From Nocardia blacklockiae (lineage in GTDB: Bacteria > Actinomycetota > Actinomycetes > Mycobacteriales > Mycobacteriaceae), in NCBI RefSeq assembly GCF_015477355.1, contig NZ_JADLRJ010000008.1, forward strand, positions 186,001 to 250,000: a DNA stretch of 64,000 bases, written 5' to 3'. The translations under genes were made by a program, and so were the position numbers. The first letter of the stretch is position 1, and every line of letters starts with the position of its first letter. The notes under the pieces are model-generated. The model had not been told where the DNA came from. It did not search any database and was given only the letters and a program-made list of their open reading frames with translations. Shown one piece after another: positions 53,975 to 63,097 of this stretch.

Positions 53975-54652
53975 ATGAAGCCGAAGATTCTGGTCGTCGA
54001 CGACGATATGGCGCTCGCGGAGATGCTCACGATCGTCTTGCGCGGCGAGGGTTTCGACCCCCACGTCGTCGGCGACGGCACGCAGGCGCTCACCGCGGTC
54101 CGGGAACTACGTCCGGACCTGGTGTTGCTGGATCTGATGCTGCCCGGCATGAACGGCATCGACGTATGCCGGGTGCTGCGGGCCGATTCCGGCGTGCCGA
54201 TCGTCATGCTGACGGCCAAGACCGACACGGTCGATGTCGTGCTGGGGTTGGAATCGGGCGCCGACGATTACATCGTCAAGCCGTTCAAGCCGAAGGAACT
54301 CGTCGCTCGGGTGCGGGCCCGCCTGCGCCGCACCGAGGAGGAGCCGGCCGAGCTGCTGTCGATCGCGGACATCGTCATCGATGTGCCGGCGCACAAGGTC
54401 ACCCGCTCCGGTCAGCAGATCTCGCTGACCCCGCTGGAGTTCGATCTGCTGGTGGCGCTGGCCCGCAAGCCGCGCCAGGTCTTCACCCGCGAGGTGCTGC
54501 TCGAGCAGGTGTGGGGCTACCGGCACGCCGCCGACACCCGCCTGGTCAACGTGCACGTGCAGCGGTTGCGCGCCAAGGTCGAGAAGGATCCCGAGAATCC
54601 GGAGATCGTGCTGACCGTCCGCGGCGTGGGCTACAAGGCCGGACCGCCGTGA
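53975..54652 (+). CDS. mtrA: Two-component response regulator MtrA
   Basis: 225 aa OmpR-family regulator. The receiver contains [13 protein letters not shown], the phospho-Asp in [13 protein letters not shown], and [15 protein letters not shown]. The winged helix includes [54 protein letters not shown]. It is nearly the same as mycobacterial MtrA and controls cell-wall and division genes such as ripA, with MtrB and LpqB. No Shine-Dalgarno at a normal distance precedes ATG 53975, so the message may be leaderless. Confidence 0.97.
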   Translation: MKPKILVVDDDMALAEMLTIVLRGEGFDPHVVGDGTQALTAVRELRPDLVLLDLMLPGMNGIDVCRVLRADSGVPIVMLTAKTDTVDVVLGLESGADDYIVKPFKPKELVARVRARLRRTEEEPAELLSIADIVIDVPAHKVTRSGQQISLTPLEFDLLVALARKPRQVFTREVLLEQVWGYRHAADTRLVNVHVQRLRAKVEKDPENPEIVLTVRGVGYKAGPP

Positions 54653-54683
54653 TCGAGCGGCCCTCCGGCACGGGGTTCGCGCC

Positions 54684-56540
54684 GTGATCGATGCCTCCAG
54701 AGACCGCGTGCAGCGGTTGCTGGCGGCCGTGGTGGCCTGGTCCAAATCCGTCGGAGAAGCACTGGGTCACGTGTGGCGGCGTTCGCTGCAGTTGCGTGTC
54801 GTGGTGTCCACGCTCACCCTGTCGCTGATCGTCATCACGATCCTCGGCGTCGTGCTGACCAGTCAGATCACCGACCGCCTGCTGCAGGCCAAGCAGAACG
54901 CCGGCATCGAGGAGATGGGCCGGGCGCGCAACACCGTCGAGACCCAGCTGACCGGCGCGAACGATTCCAGCAGCCAGGCGATCCGGCTGCAGGACGCGCT
55001 GCGGGCGCTGTCGACGGGCACCAGCTCGCAGTCGGTCGGCGCCGCCGGCAGCTACGAGGCGGCGCTGGTGATGGTCGGCGACGGCCAGCAGGAGATCCCC
55101 GCGGGGCCCATCCAGGACGTGCCCGCCGAACTGCGCCGGTTCGTGCAGCAGAACCAGGTGAGCTACCAGTTCACGACGGTGTCGGATCCGGAGCGCTATC
55201 GCGGCCCGGCGCTGATCATCGGCAGTCCCAGCCTCGAGGTGCCGACCCTCGAGATCTACCTGATCTTCCCGCTCACCAACGAGCACCGCAGCCGCGACCT
55301 GATGACCGGCACCATGCTGATCGGCGGCCTCGTCCTGCTGGTGCTGCTGGCCGCGATCACCGCGCTGGTGACCCGGCAGGTGGTGCTGCCGATCCGTTCC
55401 GCGGCGCGCATCGCCAGCCGCTTCGCCGACGGCCGGCTCAAGGAGCGGATGCTGGTCCGGGGCGAGGACGACATGGCCCGCTTGGCCATGTCGTTCAACG
55501 AGATGGCCGAGAGCCTGTCCAACCAGATCACCCAGCTCGAGGAGTTCGGCAACCTGCAACGCCGCTTCACCTCCGACGTCAGCCACGAACTGCGCACCCC
55601 GCTGACCACCGTGCGGATGGCCGCCGACCTGATCCACGGCTCCAGCGACGAACTGGATCCCGCGCTGGCCCGCAGCGCCGAACTGCTGGTCACCGAGCTG
55701 GATCGGTTCGAGGGCCTGCTCAACGACCTGCTGGAGATCAGCCGCCACGACGCGGGCGTCGCCGAGTTGCAGGTCGAGTCGCTGGACGTGCGGATGTGCG
55801 CGCGGGCCGCCATCTCCACCGTGCGGCATCTGGCCAAGGAGTCCGGTTGCGAACTGGTGGTGGATCTTCCGGAGGACCCGCTGGTGGCCGAGGTCGACCC
55901 GCGCCGCGTGGAGCGCGTGCTGCGCAACCTGCTCGCCAACGCCATCGACCACAGCGAGGGCAAGCCGGTGCTGATCCGGATGCGCGGCGACCTGGACGCC
56001 AACGCGGTCGGCATCGTGGTGCGCGACCAGGGTGTGGGCCTGCGGCCGGGCGAGGAGAAGCTGGTGTTCAACCGGTTCTGGCGCTCGGATCCGTCGCGGA
56101 TGCGGCGCTCCGGCGGCACCGGTCTGGGCCTGTCGATCAGTGTCGAGGACGCCAATCTGCACGACGGCCGACTGGAGGCCTGGGGCGAACCCGGGCAGGG
56201 CGCCAGCTTCCGGCTGACGCTGCCCCTGGTCCGCGGCCGCAAGCTGGGCGCCAGCCCGCTGACGCTGGAACCGCCGAAGCGCAAGGTGCTCACCCCGGAA
56301 GCCGCTGCGCCGCAGGATGATCCGGGAGCCGACACCGTGCCCGCCGACGTCTTCGCCGACGATTCCGCCGAAACCCGTACGCCCGCACCGGACGAACCTG
56401 ACGCGGCGGCGGGCAGCGCCTCGAACGACACCGAATCCACTGCGACAGAAGGAGACTCGCCGACTTCCGGTCGGAAGTCCACCGGCAACGGGGCCGGGGC
56501 GGCGGATGTGCTCAGCGACTCCGGAGATCCGAAGATATGA
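54684..56540 (+). CDS. mtrB: Sensor histidine kinase MtrB
   Basis: 618 aa. Membrane helices lie near residues 38-60 and 207-230 around an extracytoplasmic sensor. HAMP domain follows, then the H-box [22 protein letters not shown] with the phospho-acceptor His, and the ATPase ([35 protein letters not shown]). The C-terminal 120 residues are an acidic, low-complexity tail. It senses envelope or osmotic state and phosphorylates MtrA. The start is GTG 54684. Its stop overlaps the lpqB start. Confidence 0.96.
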   Translation: MIDASRDRVQRLLAAVVAWSKSVGEALGHVWRRSLQLRVVVSTLTLSLIVITILGVVLTSQITDRLLQAKQNAGIEEMGRARNTVETQLTGANDSSSQAIRLQDALRALSTGTSSQSVGAAGSYEAALVMVGDGQQEIPAGPIQDVPAELRRFVQQNQVSYQFTTVSDPERYRGPALIIGSPSLEVPTLEIYLIFPLTNEHRSRDLMTGTMLIGGLVLLVLLAAITALVTRQVVLPIRSAARIASRFADGRLKERMLVRGEDDMARLAMSFNEMAESLSNQITQLEEFGNLQRRFTSDVSHELRTPLTTVRMAADLIHGSSDELDPALARSAELLVTELDRFEGLLNDLLEISRHDAGVAELQVESLDVRMCARAAISTVRHLAKESGCELVVDLPEDPLVAEVDPRRVERVLRNLLANAIDHSEGKPVLIRMRGDLDANAVGIVVRDQGVGLRPGEEKLVFNRFWRSDPSRMRRSGGTGLGLSISVEDANLHDGRLEAWGEPGQGASFRLTLPLVRGRKLGASPLTLEPPKRKVLTPEAAAPQDDPGADTVPADVFADDSAETRTPAPDEPDAAAGSASNDTESTATEGDSPTSGRKSTGNGAGAADVLSDSGDPKI

Positions 56541-58351
56541 GCCTGTGGACTGCAATGCAGCGGTGGCGCGCCGCGCTCGGCCTCGCGCTGGCCGGCCTGC
56601 TCGCCCTGACCGGATGCGCCAACCTGCCCGACAACTCGGCTCCGCAGGCGCTGGGCACCATCGACCGCGGCACCACGACCCCCGGGCCGCCGCCGCCGAG
56701 TGCCGGCCGCGACCCGGACCTGCTGCTGCGAGATTTCCTGCAGGCCACCGCGGATCCGTCCAACCGGCATCAGACCGCGCGCCAGTACCTGACCCCCGCG
56801 GCGGCGGCGAGCTGGGACGACACCGCCCGCACGGTCATCGTCGAGAAGCCCGACACGCTGCGCGAATCCCGGTCCGGCGACACCGCGACCTACCAGATCC
56901 GCGCGCACAAGATCGGCGAACTGGAAGCCGACGGGTCCTACCGGGTCGCCGACAACACGCTCGAGGACCACATCGAGATGACCAAGGTCGGCAACGAATG
57001 GCGGATCGATGAGCTGCCGCCGGGCGTGGTGATGGACTCCACCGCGTTCGCCAAGACCTACCGGCGCTATCCGGTGAACTTCTCGAATGTGGCCGGGACC
57101 GCGATGGTTCCGGACCTGCGCTGGGTCGCGGTGCAGAAGGACCAGCTCACCCAGCGGATGCTGACGCTGCTCGCCGAGGGGCCGCAGCCGGCGCTCGCCC
57201 CGGCGGTCCGCAACATTCTGTCCGGCCCGGTCGCGGTGCGCGGCAGCATCACCAAACCCAACGGGGACACCGACGGCGTCGGCGTCGGATTGGGCGGTGT
57301 GCAAATAGATTTCGCCGCTGGTTCGACCCTCGACCAGCGCAGCAAGGAACTGCTCGCGGCGCAGGTCGTGCTGACGCTGGCCGACGCCGGCATTCTCGGG
57401 CCGTACTTCCTGCTGGGCGACGGCAAACCGCTCGACGAACGCTACGCGACCACGGGCTGGACCGTGCCCGACGTCAGCTCGATGAGCCCGACGGCCAACG
57501 CGCACAACCGGATCGGCCTGCACGCGGTCCGCGACGGCGCGCTGATGAAGGTGACCGACAGCGGAATCGCCCCGGTGCCGGGCTATTTCGGCGCGGCGCG
57601 CAATCTGCAGTCGGTGGGGCTCACCCCGGACGGCCAGCTGGTGGCGGCGGTCGCCGACAGCGGCCGGCCCGCGCCGGAACCCGCGCGCACCCTCGTGATC
57701 GGCAGCAACGACGGCACCGCCCTGGCCGTCGCCGAGGGCAATACCTTCACCCGGCCGTCGTGGACCGCCGACGGCGGTTCGGCCTGGTCCGTGGTCGACG
57801 GCGACCGCGTGGTGCGGGCCGTGCACGACCGCACCACCGGCAACGTGTCGGTGCAGGACGTCGACACCTCGGCCCTGTTCTCGTCGTCGGCGACGACGGC
57901 CGAGCCCATGCTGCGCACGCCGATCACCGAACTGCGGATGTCGCGCACCGGCGCTCGCGCCGCGATCGTGGCCGGGGGCCGGGCGTACGTGGTGGTCGTG
58001 GTGCCGCAACCGGACGGGAAGTACGCGCTGGCCTCGCCGCTGCCCATCGCCCTGAGCCTGAGCACGGCCGTGGTGTCGCTGGACTGGCTCAGTGGTGACA
58101 CGCTCATGCTGGCCCGCGAGGGCAATGTCGACCCGGTGAAGACCGTGCTGATCGACGGCTCCCAATCCGACGCGGTCACCAGCCAGAACCTCACCCCGCC
58201 GGTGCGGACGCTGAGCGCGTCGATCGACACGCAGTACATCGCCGACTCCCGCGCGGTCATGCAGCTGCAGTCCGCCGAGCCGGGCGGGGAACGCTTCTGG
58301 CGCGAGGTCCCGGGCCTGGGCTCGAACGCCACCCCGGTGCTGCCGGGCTGA
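56537..58351 (+). CDS. lpqB: Lipoprotein LpqB
   Basis: 604 aa. The signal peptide ends in lipobox LALTGC with the lipidated Cys at residue 27. A linker and GerMN-like domain (about 190-320) precede a beta-propeller-like LpqB C-terminal domain. LpqB is the extracytoplasmic accessory protein of MtrB and modulates MtrA signalling. The ATG overlaps the mtrB stop (ATGA). Confidence 0.95.
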   Translation: MSLWTAMQRWRAALGLALAGLLALTGCANLPDNSAPQALGTIDRGTTTPGPPPPSAGRDPDLLLRDFLQATADPSNRHQTARQYLTPAAAASWDDTARTVIVEKPDTLRESRSGDTATYQIRAHKIGELEADGSYRVADNTLEDHIEMTKVGNEWRIDELPPGVVMDSTAFAKTYRRYPVNFSNVAGTAMVPDLRWVAVQKDQLTQRMLTLLAEGPQPALAPAVRNILSGPVAVRGSITKPNGDTDGVGVGLGGVQIDFAAGSTLDQRSKELLAAQVVLTLADAGILGPYFLLGDGKPLDERYATTGWTVPDVSSMSPTANAHNRIGLHAVRDGALMKVTDSGIAPVPGYFGAARNLQSVGLTPDGQLVAAVADSGRPAPEPARTLVIGSNDGTALAVAEGNTFTRPSWTADGGSAWSVVDGDRVVRAVHDRTTGNVSVQDVDTSALFSSSATTAEPMLRTPITELRMSRTGARAAIVAGGRAYVVVVVPQPDGKYALASPLPIALSLSTAVVSLDWLSGDTLMLAREGNVDPVKTVLIDGSQSDAVTSQNLTPPVRTLSASIDTQYIADSRAVMQLQSAEPGGERFWREVPGLGSNATPVLPG

Positions 58352-58403
58352 GCGGTCCTTCCCACTGCGGGGACTTGTCGGTGGCGAACGGCACACTGTG
58401 CCG

Positions 58404-59048
58404 ATGCGAACGCTGCTGGATCTGATCCTGCCGCACGCGTGCGGAGGCTGCGGGGCGCTCGGCACCGGCTGGTGTGCCGCGTGCGCGGAAAGCCTTGCGG
58501 GCCCGCCGGTGCGGGTGCGCCCGCGCGCCGACCCGGGAGTGCCGTGCTGGGCGCTGGGCCCCTACGCGGGGTCGCGGCGGCGCGCGGTGCTGGCGGCGAA
58601 GGAACGCGGCCGCCGCGATCTGGCCGCACCGCTCGGCCTGGCCCTGGCGAGGGGCCTGGATGGGCTGCGGTCGCGCGATCGGCCGCTGGCGCTGGTCCCG
58701 GCGCCGAGCAGGCGGGTGGCCGCCCGGCGCCGCGGCGGCGACCCGGTGGCCCGGGCCGTGCGGGTCGCCAGCGGTTGGCTACCGGATTGCCGGTACGCCC
58801 CCGTGCTGGCCGCGGCCGCCGGCGTGCGCGACTCGGTCGGCCTGGGCCCGACCGACCGTCAGCGCAATCTCCGCGGCCGCGTCCGGCCCACCCGCGATTC
58901 GCTGCTCGCTGTCCTGCGCGACCCGAATATCGAGGTAGTACTGGTCGACGACGTCCTCACCACGGGCGCCACGGCCGGTGAGTCGGTGCGGGCACTGGCG
59001 CGATCGGGCGTGTCGACGCGTGGCGTGTTGGTGACATGTGCCGCTTGA
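58404..59048 (+). CDS. ComF family phosphoribosyltransferase-like protein
   Basis: 214 aa from ATG 58404 (GTG 58398 also in frame). The N-terminal zinc-ribbon is CGGCGALGTGWCAAC. The PRPP-binding signature VVLVDDVLTTGATAGES is intact near residue 180. ComF proteins act in DNA uptake in competent bacteria; the role in actinobacteria is unclear. Equivalent of Rv3242c, in its normal place between lpqB and hpf. Confidence 0.93.
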   Translation: MRTLLDLILPHACGGCGALGTGWCAACAESLAGPPVRVRPRADPGVPCWALGPYAGSRRRAVLAAKERGRRDLAAPLGLALARGLDGLRSRDRPLALVPAPSRRVAARRRGGDPVARAVRVASGWLPDCRYAPVLAAAAGVRDSVGLGPTDRQRNLRGRVRPTRDSLLAVLRDPNIEVVLVDDVLTTGATAGESVRALARSGVSTRGVLVTCAA

Positions 59049-59080
59049 AGCTTTGAAATTTGCGTGAACACTGGCGGTCG

Positions 59081-59116
59081 GATCGCTGTCGTAATAGCGT
59101 TGCTGACAGAGCGATC
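59081..59116 (+). other. Hairpin in the hpf leader
   Basis: GATCGCTGTC (59081-59090) pairs with GACAGAGCGATC (59105-59116) with a 2-base bulge and a 14-base loop. It lies in the 205-base gap between comF and hpf. It might terminate the comF message or be a leader structure of hpf. Confidence 0.4.
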
Positions 59117-59253
59117 TGACACCCGAACCAGAGAGTTTGGAGGTGGCACCTCGGACGACTTCGTGCCGAGTTTCCCGGCATAGTGCTCGACTCGGCGCGG
59201 TTGAATCCCGCCGCACATGCATCAGGTTGTGTGGCCAAATCCGGGAGGTACGC

Positions 59254-59991
59254 GTGACGACTTCACGACCTTCAGTGAAAGCAGCAGATCCCTCGACCCG
59301 TGACGGCTCCGCGTTCGAATACGAACGCAACGGTGTCGAGCAACCTGCAGCGGACCGGCCCAGGACGCCTCGTGCGGACGTCGTGGTGAAGGGCCGCAAC
59401 GTCGAGGTTCCCGATCATTTCCGCATCCACGTCGCGGAGAAGCTCTCCCGACTCGAGCGGTTCGACCCGTCGATCTACCTGTTCGACGTCGAGCTGTTCC
59501 ACGAACGAAATCGCCGCCAGCGCAAGAGTTGTCAGCGCGTCGAGATCACCGTCCGCGGCAAGGGGCCGGTCGCCCGGTCCGAGGCCTGCGCGGAAAGCTT
59601 CTATGCCGCACTGGAATCCGCGGTGGAGAAGCTTGAGAGCCGGTTGCGCCGCAGCAAGGACCGGCGGCGCGTGCACTACGGGGAGAAGACCCCGCTGTCC
59701 GTGGCCGAGGCCACGGCCACACTGGTCGAGGAGGCACACCCGGCCGGTACCAACGGATCCGAGATCCACGACCACCGGCCCGACGAGGCGGAGTCCGGTG
59801 AGTACGCCGGCCCGGGCCACATCGTCCGGACGAAGGTGCATCCGGCCAACCCCATGTCGGTCGACGACGCGCTCTACCAGATGGAGCTCGTCGGCCACGA
59901 CTTCTTCCTCTTCCACGACCGCGAGACCGACCGACCGTCGGTGGTCTACCGTCGCCACGCCTTCGACTACGGCCTGATCAGGCTCGCGTAG
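59254..59991 (+). CDS. hpf: Long-form ribosome hibernation-promoting factor
   Basis: 245 aa from GTG 59254, which follows GGGAGG. After a 45-residue disordered start comes the S30AE/YfiA domain (VVKGRNVEVPDHFRIHVAEKLSRLERFDPSIYLFDVELFHERNRR; KDRRRVHYG) and, after a linker, the C-terminal dimerisation domain (KVHPANPMSVDDALYQMELVGHDFFLFHDRETDRPSVVYRRHAFDYGLIRLA). Long HPF pairs 70S ribosomes into inactive 100S dimers in starvation. In mycobacteria secA1 comes next; here a lasso-peptide cluster does. Confidence 0.95.
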   Translation: MTTSRPSVKAADPSTRDGSAFEYERNGVEQPAADRPRTPRADVVVKGRNVEVPDHFRIHVAEKLSRLERFDPSIYLFDVELFHERNRRQRKSCQRVEITVRGKGPVARSEACAESFYAALESAVEKLESRLRRSKDRRRVHYGEKTPLSVAEATATLVEEAHPAGTNGSEIHDHRPDEAESGEYAGPGHIVRTKVHPANPMSVDDALYQMELVGHDFFLFHDRETDRPSVVYRRHAFDYGLIRLA

Positions 59992-60010
59992 CAGGCGTCA
60001 CCGTCCCCGC

Positions 60011-60045
60011 CCGGGGCCGTGCGGCCACCCGCCGCGCGGCCCCGG
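60011..60045 (+). terminator. Terminator between hpf and the lasso cluster
   Basis: CCGGGGCCG (60011-60019) pairs with CGGCCCCGG (60037-60045). The stem extends inward by six more pairs, one of them G-T, to a CACCC loop. It is a 15-bp stem 19 bases after the hpf stop, isolating the lasso operon. Confidence 0.8.
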
Positions 60046-60075
60046 TTCGCATGTCCGGGCCGGACATTATTCACC

Positions 60076-60103
60076 TTGATTTCCGGTGGGCGTGCACTAT
60101 TAT
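60076..60103 (+). promoter_or_regulatory. Predicted promoter of the lasso-peptide operon
   Basis: TTGATT (60076-60081) and TATTAT (60098-60103) are separated by 16 bases, a good sigma-70-type match in AT-rich surroundings unlike the neighbouring DNA. Transcription would start near 60110, leaving a leader of about 135 bases before the precursor gene. Confidence 0.65.
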
Positions 60104-60244
60104 GGGTTTCAGCGGTCTGTGACCGAGGGGAGGGGAATTCTATTATTGCGTCGTCGGGCGCGCAGACCGAGTCCGCCGATGGGTCGAGTCCTATTCGCGC
60201 GGCTATTCTCGAATTCATACGCATTGCTGGGGAGGAGCATACTC

Positions 60245-60358
60245 ATGCTCGCATACGAACGACCGGCGCTGGTCCGGATCGGCAACTTCGCGGAAATCAC
60301 CGAGGGCTTCTCGAGCTTCCTGCCCGAGTTCCCCTTCGGCGACCAGAACTGGCCCTGA
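60245..60358 (+). CDS. Lasso peptide precursor
   Basis: 37 aa; too short for most gene callers. ATG 60245 follows GGGGAGGAG with a 7-base gap. The leader (residues 1-20) carries the actinobacterial lasso recognition pattern Y4-x2-P7-x-L9-x3-G13-x5-T19. The Thr lies at -2 from the predicted cut after Glu20. The core is GFSSFLPEFPFGDQNWP (17 aa). Gly1 and Glu8 are correctly spaced for an 8-residue macrolactam; no other acidic residue lies at positions 7-9. The tail is FPFGDQNWP, where Phe9, Phe11 and Trp16 could act as steric locks. No Cys, so a class II lasso. I do not recognise the core as a known product. Confidence 0.93.
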   Translation: MLAYERPALVRIGNFAEITEGFSSFLPEFPFGDQNWP

Positions 60359-60469
60359 TCGGGGCCGCTACCAGGCGATCCGTGGCTCAGGCCCCGGGAG
60401 CCGGGCCGAGGCGCGGATCGCGTCGGCGGGGTTTCTACACGTAGTTGATGCGCACTCGAGGGGGGAGCG

Positions 60470-62302
60470 TTGGATATTCCATCGACCGCGCCGAAATGGT
60501 TCGTAGCCGTCGCGGACAACGACGAATCGGAATTCATCGCGCGCCGCGTCCGTGCGCATTACGGAGCCGTGCGGGAAATCGCCCATCCGAGCGGACGCCC
60601 GTGGATTCTGGGCGCCTGGGCAGATTCCGAAATCGTCGTGACTCGCACCGCCGACAGCGCGGGTGCCGCACTCGGTGAACACACGCTGTCGCCGCATCGG
60701 CTCGCCGGACTCTTCGGCAACGGGGCGCAGTCCGCGGAACCGGTTCCCGGCAGCTTCCATCTGATCGACTCGCGGTCGGGCCGCGTGCGGGTGCGCGGCA
60801 CCGCCTCGGGATTGCGCCGGGTCTTCCACACGATGGTCGACGGCGTCCGGATCGCGAGCGACCGCGCCGATGTGCTTGCCGTCCTGGCGCATTCCGCCGT
60901 CGACGAGCACCGGCTCGCCATGCTGCTGCTCTACGTCGTGCCGTGGCCCTTGTCCTTCCGCTCGGTCTGGTCCGGGATAGACGTGGTGTCGCCCGGATAC
61001 GAGGTCGAGTTCGACGAGCGCGGTCGCGTCGAGCAGCGCCGGTGGTGGCACCCACCCGCCGCCGAGCTCTCGCTGGCGGAGGGCGCGGAGTTGTTCCGTG
61101 CCCGGCTGCGCGCAGCCGTCGGCCTGCGAGTGGCGGGCAAGCACACGGTGGCAGCGGATTTGGGCGGTGTCGACTCGACAGCGCTGTGCTGCCTCGCGGC
61201 CGAGCGCGACGCCCGGGTCGTGGCCATCACCGCGGCGGGCGCCGACGCCCTGGACGACGACGTCCACTGGGCGCGGCAGACCGTCGCCGCGCTCGGCACC
61301 GTGACCCACGACGTCGTGGCCGCGGACGCCCTGCCGCTGACCTACGCCGGAATCGCCGCCACCGCCGACCGATTCGACGAGCCGTGCCTCGTCCAGGTCA
61401 ACAAGGCCAGGCTCGAGGCGGTCTGCCACCGCAGCGTCGAGCAGGGCGCGCAGGTCAGGCTCGTCGGGTTCGGGGGCGACGAGATCCTGCGCGTCGGCTG
61501 GGGGTGGCTGCACTCGGTCGCGCGGAGGCATCCGGTGGCCGCGCTGCGCACGGCCCGCCGCTGGGCCGCGAAGCACAGGTACCCGCTGTGGCGAATGAGC
61601 CTGCGCATGGCCGCCGACCGGCCCTACAGCGACCACCTGACCGAGATCGCCCACGGCATCACCACCACGCCGTCCTGGGCGCCCGAACCGGCCGTCGACT
61701 GGGGGCTGGGCCTGGTGGCCCCGCCGTGGCTGACCGCCGATGCCACGGCAGCCGTGCGCGCCGCCGTGCTCGACAGCGCCCGCGACGCCTCCCCGGTGTC
61801 GCCGGATCGCGGTCTGCACCAGACCCTCGAGCAGCTGTACGGCGTCGCCCGCGGCGCCCGGCTGTGCGGCCAGTTCGCCGACCGCATCGGGGTGCCCATC
61901 GCGGCCCCCTACCTCGACGACGCGGTGGTGGCGGCGGCCCTGTCGGTGAATCCCGTGGACCGGGTCGACACCGAGCGCTACAAGCCGCTGCTGGCCGAGG
62001 CGATGGCCGGCATCGTGCCGGAGGCCACCCGCCACCGCGGCACCAAGGCCAACACCAGCGCCGGCGTGGCGCGCGGTCTGCGGCGGCACCGCGGCGAGAT
62101 CGGCGCGCTGCTGGCGAACTCGCGGCTGGCCGACCTCGCCATCATCGACGCGCGCACCGTGCGGGAGTGCTGCCGGGAACCACTGCTGCTCGAAAAACAC
62201 CGCGCCGCACTCGATCTGACCATCGCCGTCGAGGCCTGGCTGCAGGCCGAGGACCGATGGACGCGCAGCCACCGAACCGACCGCGAAGGCGTTACCTCAT
62301 GA
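60470..62302 (+). CDS. Lasso peptide cyclase (asparagine-synthetase-like)
   Basis: 610 aa. TTG 60470 follows GGGGGGAG. The N-terminal half is a class II glutaminase-like domain without the catalytic Cys2 of true asparagine synthetase. The C-terminal half is the ATP-pyrophosphatase domain: VAADLGGVDSTAL (PP-loop, residues 227-239), VGFGGDEIL, APYLDDAVV and RGTKANTSAGVARGLRRHR. It should adenylate Glu8 of the core and close the ring with the Gly1 amine. The PP-loop reads DL-GGVDS instead of DLSGGxDS, one residue short. The stop overlaps the next gene (ATGA). Confidence 0.93.
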   Translation: MDIPSTAPKWFVAVADNDESEFIARRVRAHYGAVREIAHPSGRPWILGAWADSEIVVTRTADSAGAALGEHTLSPHRLAGLFGNGAQSAEPVPGSFHLIDSRSGRVRVRGTASGLRRVFHTMVDGVRIASDRADVLAVLAHSAVDEHRLAMLLLYVVPWPLSFRSVWSGIDVVSPGYEVEFDERGRVEQRRWWHPPAAELSLAEGAELFRARLRAAVGLRVAGKHTVAADLGGVDSTALCCLAAERDARVVAITAAGADALDDDVHWARQTVAALGTVTHDVVAADALPLTYAGIAATADRFDEPCLVQVNKARLEAVCHRSVEQGAQVRLVGFGGDEILRVGWGWLHSVARRHPVAALRTARRWAAKHRYPLWRMSLRMAADRPYSDHLTEIAHGITTTPSWAPEPAVDWGLGLVAPPWLTADATAAVRAAVLDSARDASPVSPDRGLHQTLEQLYGVARGARLCGQFADRIGVPIAAPYLDDAVVAAALSVNPVDRVDTERYKPLLAEAMAGIVPEATRHRGTKANTSAGVARGLRRHRGEIGALLANSRLADLAIIDARTVRECCREPLLLEKHRAALDLTIAVEAWLQAEDRWTRSHRTDREGVTS

Positions 62303-62562
62303 ATACCTTGTTCCGGGACGGCGTGTCCCTGGCCGAGACCGACGACGGCATCACGCTGCTCGACGAGAAGAGCGGAATCTACTGGGGCCTCAACGGTTCG
62401 GCCGCCGTGGCGCTGCGGGAGCTGGCCGCGACCGGCAGCCTCGCCGCGGCAGCCGCCGCCGTCGCCGCGAAGTACGACGTCGGCACGCCCGACGCGGAGC
62501 GCGACATTCGCGCCCTGCTCGACGAATTACGTTCCGCCGCACTACTCGCCGACCCGGCGTGA
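62299..62562 (+). CDS. PqqD-like RiPP recognition element (lasso B1 protein)
   Basis: 87 aa. A winged-helix RRE fold is indicated by DGVSLAETDDGITLLDEKSGIYWGLNGSAAVALREL and the C-terminal helix RDIRALLDELRSAALL. It binds the YxxPxL leader motif and presents the precursor to the leader peptidase. It is coupled to the cyclase by a 4-base overlap. Split B1 and B2 proteins are the usual actinobacterial arrangement, in contrast to the fused McjB of proteobacteria. Confidence 0.93.
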   Translation: MNTLFRDGVSLAETDDGITLLDEKSGIYWGLNGSAAVALRELAATGSLAAAAAAVAAKYDVGTPDAERDIRALLDELRSAALLADPA

Positions 62563-62575
62563 GTTCGGAGCCCTC

Positions 62576-63007
62576 GTGACGACGCACCATCCGCTGTACC
62601 ACGCCCCGGGCCGCGTGCCCGTGCGCGAACGAATCCTCATCCACGCGCTGGTCGCCCTCGCCCGCGTCCTGACGAAGGTGCCGCCGGCGCGCCTGCGCGC
62701 GGTGCTGGAACTACTGCGCCACCACGCCGCGCCCGCGACATTCCACGACACCCTCGTCGCGCGCGAGCACGTCGTCGCGGTCAGCTACGCCTGTGTCGGG
62801 CCGCGGTCCTGCCTGCTGCGCTCGATCACCGTCGCCCTGCTCTGCCGCACCCGGGGACAGTGGCCGACCTGGCGCGTCGGCGTCCGCAGGATGCCGCCGA
62901 TCGCCGCGCACTCCTGGGTGGAGGCGGAGGGCCGCCCGGTCGGCGAGTCCTTCACCGGCGACTACTACGCCGCCCTGATGACCGTGCCGCCGGTCGCGCG
63001 GGCCTGA
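62576..63007 (+). CDS. Lasso leader peptidase (B2, transglutaminase-like)
   Basis: 143 aa starting at GTG 62576. The catalytic Cys is in GPRSCLLRSITVALLCR and the His in AAHSWVEAEGRPVGES. The third member of the triad, 12 residues after the His where McjB has Asp, is Glu here. It cuts the precursor after Glu20, probably recognising Thr19. It is 13 bases from the B1 gene and is the last gene of the cluster; no ABC transporter follows. Confidence 0.92.
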   Translation: MTTHHPLYHAPGRVPVRERILIHALVALARVLTKVPPARLRAVLELLRHHAAPATFHDTLVAREHVVAVSYACVGPRSCLLRSITVALLCRTRGQWPTWRVGVRRMPPIAAHSWVEAEGRPVGESFTGDYYAALMTVPPVARA

Positions 63008-63046
63008 CGCCCGCACTTGTGTGTGACATGGTGTATCGCCTTATTC

Positions 63047-63062
63047 CTTACCGTGCAGTAAG
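63047..63062. promoter_or_regulatory. Inverted repeat upstream of the thiolase gene
   Basis: CTTAC-CGTGCA-GTAAG, a perfect 5+5 repeat with a 6-base spacer, 35 bases before the thiolase start. It looks like an operator for a TetR- or GntR-type fatty-acid regulator, but this is only a suggestion. Confidence 0.35.
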
Positions 63063-63097
63063 TTGGTAGTCCAGCATTCGTCGTGGAAGGACTGGCC

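Noticed and set aside
60086-60244. N-terminal extension of the lasso precursor
   Set aside because: The frame is open, but the canonical leader length and motif, and the strong ribosome site at 60229-60237, support the ATG at 60245. It is kept only as a low-ranked finding.
60019-60444. A 141-codon frame overlapping the lasso precursor in another phase
   Set aside because: Shadow composition, crosses the promoter and terminator, no ribosome site.
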